From Sphingomonas sp. BGYR3 (GTDB lineage: Bacteria; Pseudomonadota; Alphaproteobacteria; Sphingomonadales; Sphingomonadaceae), in contig NZ_JANZNT010000001.1 of assembly GCF_025153455.1 (NCBI RefSeq), forward strand, positions 1,178,001-1,242,000: a stretch of 64,000 nucleotides of DNA, read 5' to 3'. The position numbers and the translations under genes are program-made. The notes under the pieces were generated by a model. The model saw only the letters and a program-made list of their open reading frames with translations, was not told the origin of the DNA and made no database searches. Shown here piece after piece: positions 32,347 to 40,756 of this stretch; position 1 is the first letter of the stretch; each line of letters starts with the position of its first letter.

Positions 32347-33867
32347 CTATCCCCCCAGCGCCTTTTGCCGCCGCCGCTGGACCGAACTGCCGATGCCCAT
32401 CGCCTCGCGATACTTGGCGACGGTGCGCCGCGCGATGTCGAACCCCTTGGCGTTCAGCATCTCGACCAGCGTGTCGTCGGACAGGATCTTCTTCGGGTCC
32501 TCCGCCTGGATCAGCGTGCGGATCGCCGCCTTCACCGCCTCGGCCGACACGGCGTCGCCGCCGTCCGCCGACTGGATCGCGCTGGTGAAGAAATATTTCA
32601 GCTCAAACAGGCCCCGGGCACAGCTCAGATATTTGTTGCTGGTCACCCGGCTGACGGTCGATTCATGCATCTCGATCGCTTCGGCCACCCGCGCCAGGGT
32701 CAGCGGGCGCAGATGCGCGACGCCGTGCAGGAAAAACGCCTCCTGCTGCTTCACGATCTCGGTCGCCACCTTGATGATCGTCCGCTGCCGCTGATCCAGC
32801 GCCTTGACCAGCCAGTTGGCGCTGGCCAGGCAATCCGACAGCCACGCCCTGCCCGCCTTGTCCTTGCCCGCGCTGCCCGACAATTCGGCATAATAGCTGC
32901 GATTGACCAGCAGCCGGGGCAGCGTCGCCGAATTGATCTCGACCGCCCATCCCGCCCCCCGGCGGGATACGTAGACGTCGGGCGTCACCGCCTGTGCCGA
33001 TTCCCCGCTGTATCGACAGCCGGGCTTTGGGTCATATCCGCGCAATTCGCGGATCATGTCGGCCATGTCCTCGTCATCGACGCCGCACATCCGCTTCAGC
33101 TGGGCGATCTGCCCGCGCGCCAGCAGGTCCAGATTGTCGATCAGCCGCGCCATGCACGGATCGTAACGGTCCGCCTCCCGCGCCTGAATCGCCAGACATT
33201 CGGCCAGGTTGCGCGCACCCACGCCCGACGGGTCGAACGTGTGGATGATGGCCAGCACCGCCTCCACCCGGACCAGCGGCACGCCCAGCCGGTTGGCCAC
33301 GTCCAGCAGCGACACGGTCAGATATCCGCACTCGTCGATCTGATCGATCAGATGCGCGGCGATGAACAGGTCCGCACCCGACACCGACTGCCCGGCCTGG
33401 GACAGCAGGTGATCGGACAGTGAGATGTCGGCACCGGCAATCGCATCCAGGTCTGGCCCGTCCTCCGGCCCCGCGCCGCTGGCGCCCGATACCGACAGGC
33501 CGCCGTCCAGCCCGCCGATAGAATCCGACGCGCTGTCGTGATGAAATGTCTCTGCCGTGAAATCGACGTCCAGCGCCGCCTCGTCCGCGGCGCCCCCGCT
33601 GGTCAGCAGTTCGCTGGCATCGGCCGGGCCGTCGCGCGGTTCGGCGGGATCGACGATCAGTTCGGGCGGCAGCTCGATCTCGCCACCCGAAGAGCCGTCA
33701 TCATCGCCGGACTGCGCGTCGAGCAGCGGGTTCTTTTCCAGCTCCTCGGCAATGAACCCCTCGATCTCCAGATTGGACAGCGCCAGCAGGCGGATCGCCT
33801 GCTGCAGCTGGGGCGTCATTACCAGCGATTGCGTCTGGCGCAGATCGAGGCGCGGCGCGAGCGACAT
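32347..33867 (-). CDS. rpoN: RNA polymerase sigma-54 factor
   Basis: This 506-residue protein matches RpoN. The glutamine-rich region I is LRQTQSLVMTPQLQQAIRLL, followed by EGFIAEELEKNPLL, an acidic linker and the core-binding domain. A helix-turn-helix region includes MHESTVSRVTSNKY, and the C-terminal RpoN box is ARRTVAKYREAMGI. It recognises -24/-12 promoters with enhancer-binding activators. The ATG at 33867 follows AGCTAGG. It follows lptB in the lpt operon, separated by a large hairpin. Confidence 0.96.
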   Translation of the reverse strand: MSLAPRLDLRQTQSLVMTPQLQQAIRLLALSNLEIEGFIAEELEKNPLLDAQSGDDDGSSGGEIELPPELIVDPAEPRDGPADASELLTSGGAADEAALDVDFTAETFHHDSASDSIGGLDGGLSVSGASGAGPEDGPDLDAIAGADISLSDHLLSQAGQSVSGADLFIAAHLIDQIDECGYLTVSLLDVANRLGVPLVRVEAVLAIIHTFDPSGVGARNLAECLAIQAREADRYDPCMARLIDNLDLLARGQIAQLKRMCGVDDEDMADMIRELRGYDPKPGCRYSGESAQAVTPDVYVSRRGAGWAVEINSATLPRLLVNRSYYAELSGSAGKDKAGRAWLSDCLASANWLVKALDQRQRTIIKVATEIVKQQEAFFLHGVAHLRPLTLARVAEAIEMHESTVSRVTSNKYLSCARGLFELKYFFTSAIQSADGGDAVSAEAVKAAIRTLIQAEDPKKILSDDTLVEMLNAKGFDIARRTVAKYREAMGIGSSVQRRRQKALGG

Positions 33868-33890
33868 CCTAGCTGGACACGGTGCCGGCT

Positions 33891-33953
33891 CGCTCACCCA
33901 CCCGGCCACCCATTTCAGAATATCCTGCCGATGGGTGGCCGGGTGGGGGAGCG
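33891..33953. repeat. Long inverted repeat between lptB and rpoN
   Basis: A 23-base arm at 33891-33913 is complementary to 33931-33953 with a single mismatch (a G-U pair in RNA). The arms are separated by 17 bases. It lies in the 114-base gap between lptB and rpoN, both on the minus strand. No T-tract follows, so it may be an attenuating or RNA-stabilising hairpin, or a mobile palindromic element. Confidence 0.8.
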
Positions 33954-33981
33954 GGCTGGCGCCGCCCTCCGGCAAACACAT

Positions 33982-34767
33982 TCACAACGAAAAGCCCTCG
34001 CCCAGATACAGGCGGCGGACATTGGCATCCGCGACCAGCTCGGCGGGCGATCCGCTGAACAGCACGCGGCCGTCATAGATGATGTAGCCGCGGTCGACGA
34101 TTTCCAGCGTCTCGCGCACATTATGATCAGTGATCAGCACGCCGATGCCGCGCGTCTTCAGGTCCTTGACCAGGTCGCGGATGTCCGCGATCGAAATGGG
34201 GTCGATGCCGGCAAACGGCTCGTCCAGCAGCATGATGGTCGGATTGGCGGCCAGCGCGCGCGCGATTTCCGCCCGCCGCCGCTCACCGCCGGACAGCGCC
34301 ATTGACGGGCTGGCCCGCAGCCGGGTCAGGCCGAATTCGTCCAGCAACTGGTCCAGCCGCGCCTGCCGCCGGTCCTTGTCCGGCTCGGCCAGTTCCAGCA
34401 CGGCAAGGATGTTCTTTTCCACCGACAGGCCGCGAAAGATCGACGTTTCCTGCGGCAGATAGCCAAGGCCCAGCACCGCGCGGCGATACATGGGCAGGCC
34501 GGTGATATCCGTGCCGTCCAGCAGGATGCGCCCGGCATCCGGCTTCACCAGGCCCATCACCGAATAAAAGCACGTCGTCTTGCCCGCGCCATTGGGGCCG
34601 AGCAGGCCGATCACCTCGCCCTTGCCGACGTTCAGCGACACATCGGACAGGACGCTGCGCTTGTCATACGCCTTTGCGATCGAAACGACGGACAGGCCAT
34701 CGTCCACGATCGGCTCTGCCTGTTGCGAGGAGACATCGGCCGCAACCGGCGCGACTATGTCGTTCAT
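33982..34767 (-). CDS. lptB: LPS export ABC transporter ATP-binding protein
   Basis: This 261-residue ATPase has Walker A (GPNGAGKTTC), signature LSGGERRRAEIARALA, Walker B (IMLLDEPFAGIDP) and the LptB-typical ITDHNVRETL. It powers lipopolysaccharide extraction by LptFG. The N-terminus is about 20 residues longer than E. coli LptB (MNDIVAPVAADVSSQQ...). The ATG at 34767 is chosen over an upstream open extension without signals. It lies in an rnd-lptC-lptA-lptB-rpoN array. Confidence 0.96.
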   Translation of the reverse strand: MNDIVAPVAADVSSQQAEPIVDDGLSVVSIAKAYDKRSVLSDVSLNVGKGEVIGLLGPNGAGKTTCFYSVMGLVKPDAGRILLDGTDITGLPMYRRAVLGLGYLPQETSIFRGLSVEKNILAVLELAEPDKDRRQARLDQLLDEFGLTRLRASPSMALSGGERRRAEIARALAANPTIMLLDEPFAGIDPISIADIRDLVKDLKTRGIGVLITDHNVRETLEIVDRGYIIYDGRVLFSGSPAELVADANVRRLYLGEGFSL

Positions 34768-34929
34768 GCGTTCGTCCGTCCTGCACTGGCGCGGTGCGCC
34801 CGCGCTTTGTCGAATTGGCAGGAATCCTGCATGATTTGCCGGTTCCTGCCAAGGGGGCATGACGCGCCGTCATCCGAACGTCCGCGCAAAACGTGCGGCC
34901 TGCCGCCCCTTATCGGCGCGGGGCGGCGG

Positions 34930-35475
34930 CTATTTGCGGTCGGGGACCGAGAAACGGCCCGACACGCGGCCACCCGATGTGGTCGTGGTGCCCGGCGCCT
35001 TGCTGCTGCCCGACGGCCGCCCGTCGATAACCGCACGGCCGGTGTCCAGATCGATGGTCAGCCGGCCGCCGTTCAGCGTGTTGGTTCCCTGCGTCAGGCG
35101 GACATTGCCGACCATGGTGATCCGCCGGGCATTGAGGTCATAGACCGCGAACTGCGCCCGCGCCGTCTGGTCGGGCCGCGTCACCGTCACCCCGCCTGCC
35201 GCATCCAGCCGCGATACCTGCGGTGATCCGCCGATCACCTGTCCGGTATAGGCGACCGTCACCCGGTCGGCGTTCAGCCGCATCGTCGCCTGCCGGATGG
35301 TCACCCCGCCGGACAGGACGGCGCGGTTCGCCTTGTCCTGCAATTCGATCAGCGCGGCATCGAAATCGATCGGCGCGTTCGAATCGTGGCGCACCTGCCC
35401 CTCGGCCGGGGAAATCACCAGCAGGGCCGCACCCAGCATGGCGGCGGCGGACAGGATCGGGATGGCGCGGATCAT
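34930..35475 (-). CDS. lptA: LPS transport periplasmic protein LptA
   Basis: This 181-residue protein has a signal peptide (MIRAIPILSAAAMLGAALLV, cleaved near AEGQ) and an OstA/LptA beta-jellyroll (IELQDKANRAVLSGGVTIRQATMRLNA..., MVGNVRLTQGTNTLNGGRL). It bridges the periplasm for LPS. The C-terminus is Ser/Gly/Thr-rich. It begins six bases after lptC. Confidence 0.92.
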   Translation of the reverse strand: MIRAIPILSAAAMLGAALLVISPAEGQVRHDSNAPIDFDAALIELQDKANRAVLSGGVTIRQATMRLNADRVTVAYTGQVIGGSPQVSRLDAAGGVTVTRPDQTARAQFAVYDLNARRITMVGNVRLTQGTNTLNGGRLTIDLDTGRAVIDGRPSGSSKAPGTTTTSGGRVSGRFSVPDRK

Positions 35476-35481
35476 GACGCG

Positions 35482-36129
35482 CTATTTCGTGCGTGTCGGG
35501 TCAATACGCAAGCGCGCATTGCCGCGCAGCGTCACCGTTCGCGCTTCCAGATCGGCATCCAGGCGGTTTGCGCTGAAATTGCCCATGCGCGTCGTGCCCG
35601 TCACGGCGCCGCCGCTCTGCATCTTGCGGGTGCGCAGGTCCACGATCGCATCGCGGGTATCCAGCGAATAGCCATTGGCGGCGCGAAACTGGATGGGGCC
35701 GTCGATCGCCACCTTTTGCTGATCGATGTCGTATCGGCCGCTCTGCGCGGTCAGTGCCGCCGGCCCGTCCTGAAGGTCGATGCGCGCGGCCAAATCGTCC
35801 ATCCGCACAATGGGTTCGGATGCGCTTTTCTGGACGGCGGAACCGGCCGTGATCTGGAAACTGCGCCCGCCCTTGTCGGCCCCGCGATACTGGGCGCGCT
35901 CGATGCGCAGCCGCTCGGGTGCGACCTCCACCTTGTTCTTGTCCAGGATGAAGCTGACATCGCCGCCCATGGTCAGCGGGGCCATCACCAGAAACGCGGC
36001 CAGCACGCCGATGCCGATCGGCAGCACCGTCTGCAACATGCCGACGACCCGGTCATGGCGCCCGCCCGGCAACGCCCACCGGCTGCGCGCGATGCGGGCG
36101 TCCGCTGCCGGGACGATGGCTTCAGACAT
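35482..36129 (-). CDS. lptC: LPS export component LptC
   Basis: This 215-residue bitopic protein has one membrane segment (about residues 30-50, VLPIGIGVLAAFLVMAPL) and an OstA-like periplasmic domain (YDIDQQKVAIDGPIQFRAANGY, GNFSANRLDADLEARTVTL). LptC links LptBFG to LptA. The ATG at 36129 overlaps the rnd stop by eight bases. It is somewhat longer than the E. coli protein, as usual in alphaproteobacteria. Confidence 0.9.
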   Translation of the reverse strand: MSEAIVPAADARIARSRWALPGGRHDRVVGMLQTVLPIGIGVLAAFLVMAPLTMGGDVSFILDKNKVEVAPERLRIERAQYRGADKGGRSFQITAGSAVQKSASEPIVRMDDLAARIDLQDGPAALTAQSGRYDIDQQKVAIDGPIQFRAANGYSLDTRDAIVDLRTRKMQSGGAVTGTTRMGNFSANRLDADLEARTVTLRGNARLRIDPTRTK

Positions 36130-36739
36130 GAGCAAAGATATCGACCTCTGGCCAGCCGGCCAGGTCCAGCGCCGCGCGGTGGGGCAGGAACTCGAAACAG
36201 GCCTGGGCCAGCGCGGTGCGCCCCTCGCGCGCCAGTCGGACGTCAAGCTCCGCCTTCAGCGCGTGAAGATAGCGCACATCGGATGCCGCATAATCGCGCT
36301 GCGCCTCGCTCAGCACCGGGCCGCCCCAGTCGGACGATTGCTGCACCTTGGAAAGCTCCGCGCCCAGCAATTCACGCACCAGCTCCTTCAGACCGTGCCG
36401 GTCGGTATAGGTGCGGACCAGCCGCGATGCGGTCTTGGTGCAGTAAACGGGCGCGGCGACCACGCCCAGATAATGCTGGATCGCGGCCAGATCGAACCGG
36501 GCGAAATGATACAGCTTCACCCGATCCGGATCGGCCAGCACGGCCTTCAGGTTGGGCGCGGCATAATCGCTGCCCGGATTGAACCGGACCAGATGCTCGT
36601 CGCCCGATCCGTCGCTGATCTGGACGACGCAAAGCCGGTCGCGCGGCGTGATCAGGCCCATGGTCTCGGTATCGACGGCAACGGCACCGGGACGCAGCAC
36701 GTCGGCGGGCAGGTCTTCTTCGTGGAAATATACGGTCAT
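36122..36739 (-). CDS. rnd: Ribonuclease D, catalytic-domain-only form
   Basis: This 205-residue 3'-5' exonuclease has the DEDD residues: VDTETMGL, HFARFDLAAIQHYLG and YAASDVRYLH. It lacks the HRDC domains of E. coli RNase D, as is common in alphaproteobacteria. It likely trims tRNA and small RNA 3' ends. It opens the lpt operon. Confidence 0.92.
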   Translation of the reverse strand: MTVYFHEEDLPADVLRPGAVAVDTETMGLITPRDRLCVVQISDGSGDEHLVRFNPGSDYAAPNLKAVLADPDRVKLYHFARFDLAAIQHYLGVVAAPVYCTKTASRLVRTYTDRHGLKELVRELLGAELSKVQQSSDWGGPVLSEAQRDYAASDVRYLHALKAELDVRLAREGRTALAQACFEFLPHRAALDLAGWPEVDIFAHV

Positions 36740-36770
36740 GGCGCGGGCCTAATCCTAAACGTGCCGGGGC

Positions 36771-37568
36771 TCAATGGCGCTCGCCAGCTGCTTCCTTTCG
36801 GGCGCGGGATCGGCGGGCCAGGATGTTGAGCGTTTCGACACCCGCCGAAAACGCCATTGCGGCATAGATATATCCCTTGGGCACATGCACGCCGAACCCG
36901 TCGGCGATCAGCACCGCGCCGATCATCAGCAGGAACCCCAGCGCCAGCATGACGACGGTCGGGTTGGCGTTGATGAATTTGGCCAGCGGATCGGCCGCCA
37001 CCAGCATCACGGCAACGGTGATGATCACGGCGGTCATCATGATCGGCACATGTTCGGTCATGCCGACCGCGGTCAGGATCGAATCGATGGAAAACACCAT
37101 GTCGAGCGCAACGATCTGCGCAATCGCGGCCCCGAAACCCAGCGAGGCCGGACCCTTCTTGTCCAGCGCAGCGCCGGACGGTTCGGGATCCATGGTGTGA
37201 TGCACCTCCTTCGTCGCCTTCCACACCAGGAACAGGCCGCCTGCAATCAGGATCAGGTCGCGCCATGAAAAGGCAGTCTCGAACGCCGGCGCGCCATGTT
37301 CATCCAGCGGCCCGACCAGCCCCAGATCGAACACCGGCGTTGTCAGCGAAACGATGAACGCGATCATCGAAAGAAACGCCAATCGCATGACCAGCGCCAG
37401 ACCAATGCCGATACGCCGCGCCTTTTGTTGCTGATGCACTGGCAACTTGTTCGAAAGAATCGAAATGAAGATCAGATTGTCGATCCCCAGAACGACTTCC
37501 AGAACAACCAGCGTGACAAGCGCAGCCCAGGCGGCGGGATCGGTAATCAGCGTGGCGATTTCGGACAT
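36771..37568 (-). CDS. TerC-family integral membrane protein
   Basis: This 265-residue protein has about seven membrane segments and the TerC marks [19 protein letters not shown] and [19 protein letters not shown], whose acidic residues lie in the membrane. TerC proteins are linked to metal (Mn2+) export or tellurite resistance. The ATG at 37568 follows AGGGAG. The gene stands alone between rnd and the cold-shock gene. Confidence 0.92.
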   Translation of the reverse strand: MSEIATLITDPAAWAALVTLVVLEVVLGIDNLIFISILSNKLPVHQQQKARRIGIGLALVMRLAFLSMIAFIVSLTTPVFDLGLVGPLDEHGAPAFETAFSWRDLILIAGGLFLVWKATKEVHHTMDPEPSGAALDKKGPASLGFGAAIAQIVALDMVFSIDSILTAVGMTEHVPIMMTAVIITVAVMLVAADPLAKFINANPTVVMLALGFLLMIGAVLIADGFGVHVPKGYIYAAMAFSAGVETLNILARRSRARKEAAGERH

Positions 37569-37782
37569 TCGATGCTCCCTGTTCGGCTCACCCTGTCGCG
37601 CAAGCGCCACGCCTAAGCAATAACCGAATGCGTTGCGACGATTTCATTCGCCGCACGGGCCGTAATGGGTTATGCACAGGCTAGCGGCGCAATTTGGTTT
37701 CGCGCCCGAACCCCCGCGTTTCTCGTCCGACGCCCGGGTTTGTTGACGGAAATGAGGCCGAGCACGGAAGACGAACAGGGCA

Positions 37783-38577
37783 ATGGGTTTTGATCGAGGG
37801 CGCCGGGGTGAACGCGGCGGGCGCGGCAGAGACAAGCGCGATTCTTTTGGCGATGAGGGCGGTTTTGGCGGCGGCGACCGGTTCGGCGGCGGCTTCGGCG
37901 GCGGTGATCGATTCGGTGGTGGCGGCTTTGGCGGCGGTGATCGCTTCGGCGGTGGCGGCGGCGGCTTCGGCGGCGGCGACCGATTCGGTGGCGGCGGCGG
38001 TGGCGGCTTCCGTGGTGGTGGTGGCGGCGGTGGGCGCGGCATGCCTCCCCAGGTCGTTGGCGAAGGCACCGGCATCGTAAAGTTCTTCAACGGGCAAAAG
38101 GGCTTCGGCTTCATCGTCCGTGACGATGGCGGTGAGGACGTGTTCGTCCACATCTCCGCCGTCGAGCAGGCGGGCCTGTCCGGCCTGGCCGAGGGTCAGC
38201 CGCTTGGCTTCACCCTGGTCGATCGTGGCGGCAAGATTTCGGCCACCGATCTCAAGATCGACGGCGAGCCGATGCCCGTTACCGACCGCGGCCCGCCGCG
38301 TGACCGCGACGCCGCTCCGCGCGCTGGTGGCGGCTTCGGCGCGCCGCAGCGTCAGCTGACCGGTGAAAAGGCCACGGGCACCGTCAAGTTCTTCAACGCG
38401 ATGAAGGGCTTTGGCTTCATTCAGCGCGACGATGGACAGCCGGATGCGTTCGTTCACATCTCGGCCGTTGAGCGTGCCGGCATGGCGACGCTGAACGAAG
38501 GCGATCGGCTGGAATTCGAACTAGAGGTTGACCGGCGGGGCAAGATGGCCGCCGTGAACCTGCAGACGTCGGGCTGA
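37783..38577 (+). CDS. Double cold-shock-domain protein with N-terminal glycine-rich region
   Basis: This 264-residue protein has an N-terminal segment (residues 1-87) that is basic and then almost entirely Gly/Phe/Asp/Arg, with four GGGDRFGG-type repeats. Cold-shock domain 1 (about 93-160) has KGFGFI and DVFVHIS. Domain 2 (about 197-262) has KGFGFI and AFVHIS. Two-domain CSPs are usual in alphaproteobacteria, but the long RGG/FGG-like N-terminal tail is not. It should bind single-stranded RNA or DNA. A strong terminator follows at 38613. Confidence 0.92.
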   Translation: MGFDRGRRGERGGRGRDKRDSFGDEGGFGGGDRFGGGFGGGDRFGGGGFGGGDRFGGGGGGFGGGDRFGGGGGGGFRGGGGGGGRGMPPQVVGEGTGIVKFFNGQKGFGFIVRDDGGEDVFVHISAVEQAGLSGLAEGQPLGFTLVDRGGKISATDLKIDGEPMPVTDRGPPRDRDAAPRAGGGFGAPQRQLTGEKATGTVKFFNAMKGFGFIQRDDGQPDAFVHISAVERAGMATLNEGDRLEFELEVDRRGKMAAVNLQTSG

Positions 38578-38612
38578 TTACAGCCGACCGAACTGGTTTG
38601 GAGAGGAGAATG

Positions 38613-38643
38613 GGCCGGGCGGCACGAACCGCCCGGCCTTTTT
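38613..38643 (+). terminator. Factor-independent terminator
   Basis: GGCCGGGCGG and CCGCCCGGCC form a ten-base stem with a six-base loop, followed by five T residues. It lies 36 bases after the cold-shock gene. Confidence 0.9.
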
Positions 38644-38885
38644 CGTGCGCAGCGTGATTGGCGTCGGGTCCATGCGCTCATGTCGGTCGGGTCCCACGGC
38701 CATGGAGGATAGCACCCTCGTCATCCAACACAGAAAGATGATCTGCGCCAGCGAGTCGCGGGGCAAGGATGGCTGAACACAATCGGCGCGATCCCGCCCC
38801 CTCCGCCGCACGTGGCGAAGGAAGATGGTTCGATAAGCCTAGGAAAGCGGGCGAGGCAGTTCGCCTCGACCCTGCGTGTCCGGCG
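38644..38885. other. Intergenic stretch with no supported gene
   Basis: Between the terminator and accA I see no gene. It holds a C-rich repeat fragment near 38796-38822 and a short hairpin (GCGAGGC/GCCTCGA) near 38848. Confidence 0.5.
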
Positions 38886-39836
38886 TTACAGCCGCCCCAT
38901 CGACAGGAACTTCACCCGCCGCGCCTTGCGCAGCGCATCCGGCCCATCGCCCTCGATCGCCGCCAGCTCGCGTTCGATCGCATCGCCCAGCGCGGCAATG
39001 GCAGCATCCCGGTCGCGATGCGCGCCGCCCAGCGGCTCGGCCACGATCCGGTCGATGACGCCAAGCGCCTTCAGGTCCTGCGCGGTCACTTTCATCGCCT
39101 CGGCTGCATCGGCCGCGCGGTCGGCGGTCCGCCACAGGATCGATGCGCAGCCTTCCGGCGAAATCACCGAATAGACGGCGTGTTCCATCATCAGCACGCG
39201 GTTGCCCGCGGCCAGCGCAATGGCGCCGCCCGATCCGCCCTCGCCCAGGATCGACGCGATCACTGGCACACCCAGGTTCAGCATCGCCTCGGTCGAACGG
39301 GCAATCGCTTCGGCCTGCCCGCGCTCTTCGGCCTGGATGCCGGGGAACGCGCCCGACGTGTCGACCAGCGTGACGACCGGCAGGCCGAACCGTCCGGCCA
39401 GGTCCATCAGGCGAATCGCCTTGCGATAGCCCTCCGGCTTGCCCATCCCGAAATTATGCTTGAGGCGGCTGGCGGTATCGTCGCCCTTTTCATGGCCGAT
39501 CACCATGACGCGGCGACCGCGAAACCGGGCGAACCCGCCCAGGATCGCCTGATCGTCGGCAAAGGCGCGGTCCCCGGCCAGCGGCACGAAATCCTCGAAC
39601 AGGCCCGCGACATAATGGGTGAAGTGCGGCCGGTCCTGATGCCGGGCGACCTGCGTCTTCTGCCACGGGGTCAGCCGGGCATAGGTGTCCTTGAGCAGCC
39701 GGTCGGATTTGGCCTGCAACCGGGCGATATCGGCGTTGATATCCACCGCGCCATCGGCGGCCGTGTCGCGCAGCTCGTCGATCCGGGCCTGAAGCTCGGC
39801 GATGGGCTTTTCGAAATCTAGGAACATGGTGGTCAT
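38886..39836 (-). CDS. accA: Acetyl-CoA carboxylase carboxyltransferase subunit alpha
   Basis: This 316-residue protein matches AccA: the N-terminal [59 protein letters not shown] and [21 protein letters not shown]. It transfers carboxyl from biotin to acetyl-CoA with AccD. The start is the ATG at 39836 or the one at 39827. It follows xerD by 14 bases. Confidence 0.97.
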   Translation of the reverse strand: MTTMFLDFEKPIAELQARIDELRDTAADGAVDINADIARLQAKSDRLLKDTYARLTPWQKTQVARHQDRPHFTHYVAGLFEDFVPLAGDRAFADDQAILGGFARFRGRRVMVIGHEKGDDTASRLKHNFGMGKPEGYRKAIRLMDLAGRFGLPVVTLVDTSGAFPGIQAEERGQAEAIARSTEAMLNLGVPVIASILGEGGSGGAIALAAGNRVLMMEHAVYSVISPEGCASILWRTADRAADAAEAMKVTAQDLKALGVIDRIVAEPLGGAHRDRDAAIAALGDAIERELAAIEGDGPDALRKARRVKFLSMGRL

Positions 39837-39850
39837 GGCTGCCGGCCCGG

Positions 39851-40756
39851 TTAGGGCCGCGCACGGCCCGCGTCAACGAGCGGATGGCGCGCGTTGACCA
39901 GTGCGACCAGCCGGCTGGCATCGACATGGGTATAGATTTCGGTGGTGGCGATATCGGCATGACCCAGCATCGCCTGCAGCGCGCGCAGGTCCGCGCCCCC
40001 TTCCAGCAGGTGGGTGGCAAAGGCGTGGCGCAGGACGTGCGGGCTGATCCGGTCGGGCGGAATGCCCGCCTCTGCCCCGATGGCGCGGATCAGCTGATAC
40101 AGTCGGACGCGCGACAAATGCCCCTTGCCGCCGGGGAACAGCCACTGCGCATCCACCGGCACATGATCGCGCCAGACCGCGACGGCGGCACGCGCGCGGT
40201 CCGAAATCGGCACCATCCGCTCCCGCCCGCCTTTGCCGCGCAGGATCAGGAACGGGCGATCCGGCGCCACCGCATTGCGGGGCAGGGACACCAGCTCCGT
40301 CGCGCGCAGGCCCGATCCGTACAACAGCTCGACCAGCGCTGACAGGCGGAGGTCAGCGGGCACCGGCGGCACGCGCGCCGTGCGTTCGGCAATCGCCGCG
40401 AACAACCGGTCGACATCCCCGACCGACAGGGTTCTGGGCAGCGGGCGGCGGATACCGGGCCGGGGCAGCGCCGCCGCCGGATCGTCGGCCCGCATCCCTT
40501 CATCCAGCAGAAACCCGTAAAAGCGGCGCAGCGTCGCGGCCTTGCGCGCGACCGTCGCCCCCGACAGGTCGGCCCAGCCATCGGCCAGCCGCGCCAGCGC
40601 AGCCGCATCGGCATCGACCAGCCGCCCGCCCAGCGCCGCCGACGCCAGGCGAAGATCGGTGGCATAGGCCATCAGCGTGTTGCGCGCCGCCCCCGCCTCT
40701 GCCGCCATCATTTCGAGGAACCGGCCGATCAGCGCGGCGTCCCCGCCCCCGCTCAT
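39851..40756 (-). CDS. xerD: Tyrosine recombinase XerD-like
   Basis: This 301-residue protein has an N-terminal SAM-like core-binding domain and a catalytic domain with arginine in [12 protein letters not shown], lysine in [29 protein letters not shown] (HxxR), [14 protein letters not shown] (histidine and nucleophile tyrosine). With XerC it resolves chromosome dimers at dif. Pairing with accA is a chromosomal arrangement and there are no mobile-element signs. The ATG overlaps the stop of the upstream gene (ATGA). Confidence 0.93.
   Translation of the reverse strand: MSGGGDAALIGRFLEMMAAEAGAARNTLMAYATDLRLASAALGGRLVDADAAALARLADGWADLSGATVARKAATLRRFYGFLLDEGMRADDPAAALPRPGIRRPLPRTLSVGDVDRLFAAIAERTARVPPVPADLRLSALVELLYGSGLRATELVSLPRNAVAPDRPFLILRGKGGRERMVPISDRARAAVAVWRDHVPVDAQWLFPGGKGHLSRVRLYQLIRAIGAEAGIPPDRISPHVLRHAFATHLLEGGADLRALQAMLGHADIATTEIYTHVDASRLVALVNARHPLVDAGRARP

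Noticed and set aside
37644..38153. Minus-strand open frames rich in proline across the cold-shock gene.
   Set aside because: They are the complement of the GGCGGC-rich tail coding region and have no start signals or domain.
39851..40756. Tyrosine recombinase as a sign of a mobile element.
   Set aside because: It has XerD-like motifs and lies with accA in a housekeeping setting, without repeats or cargo genes.
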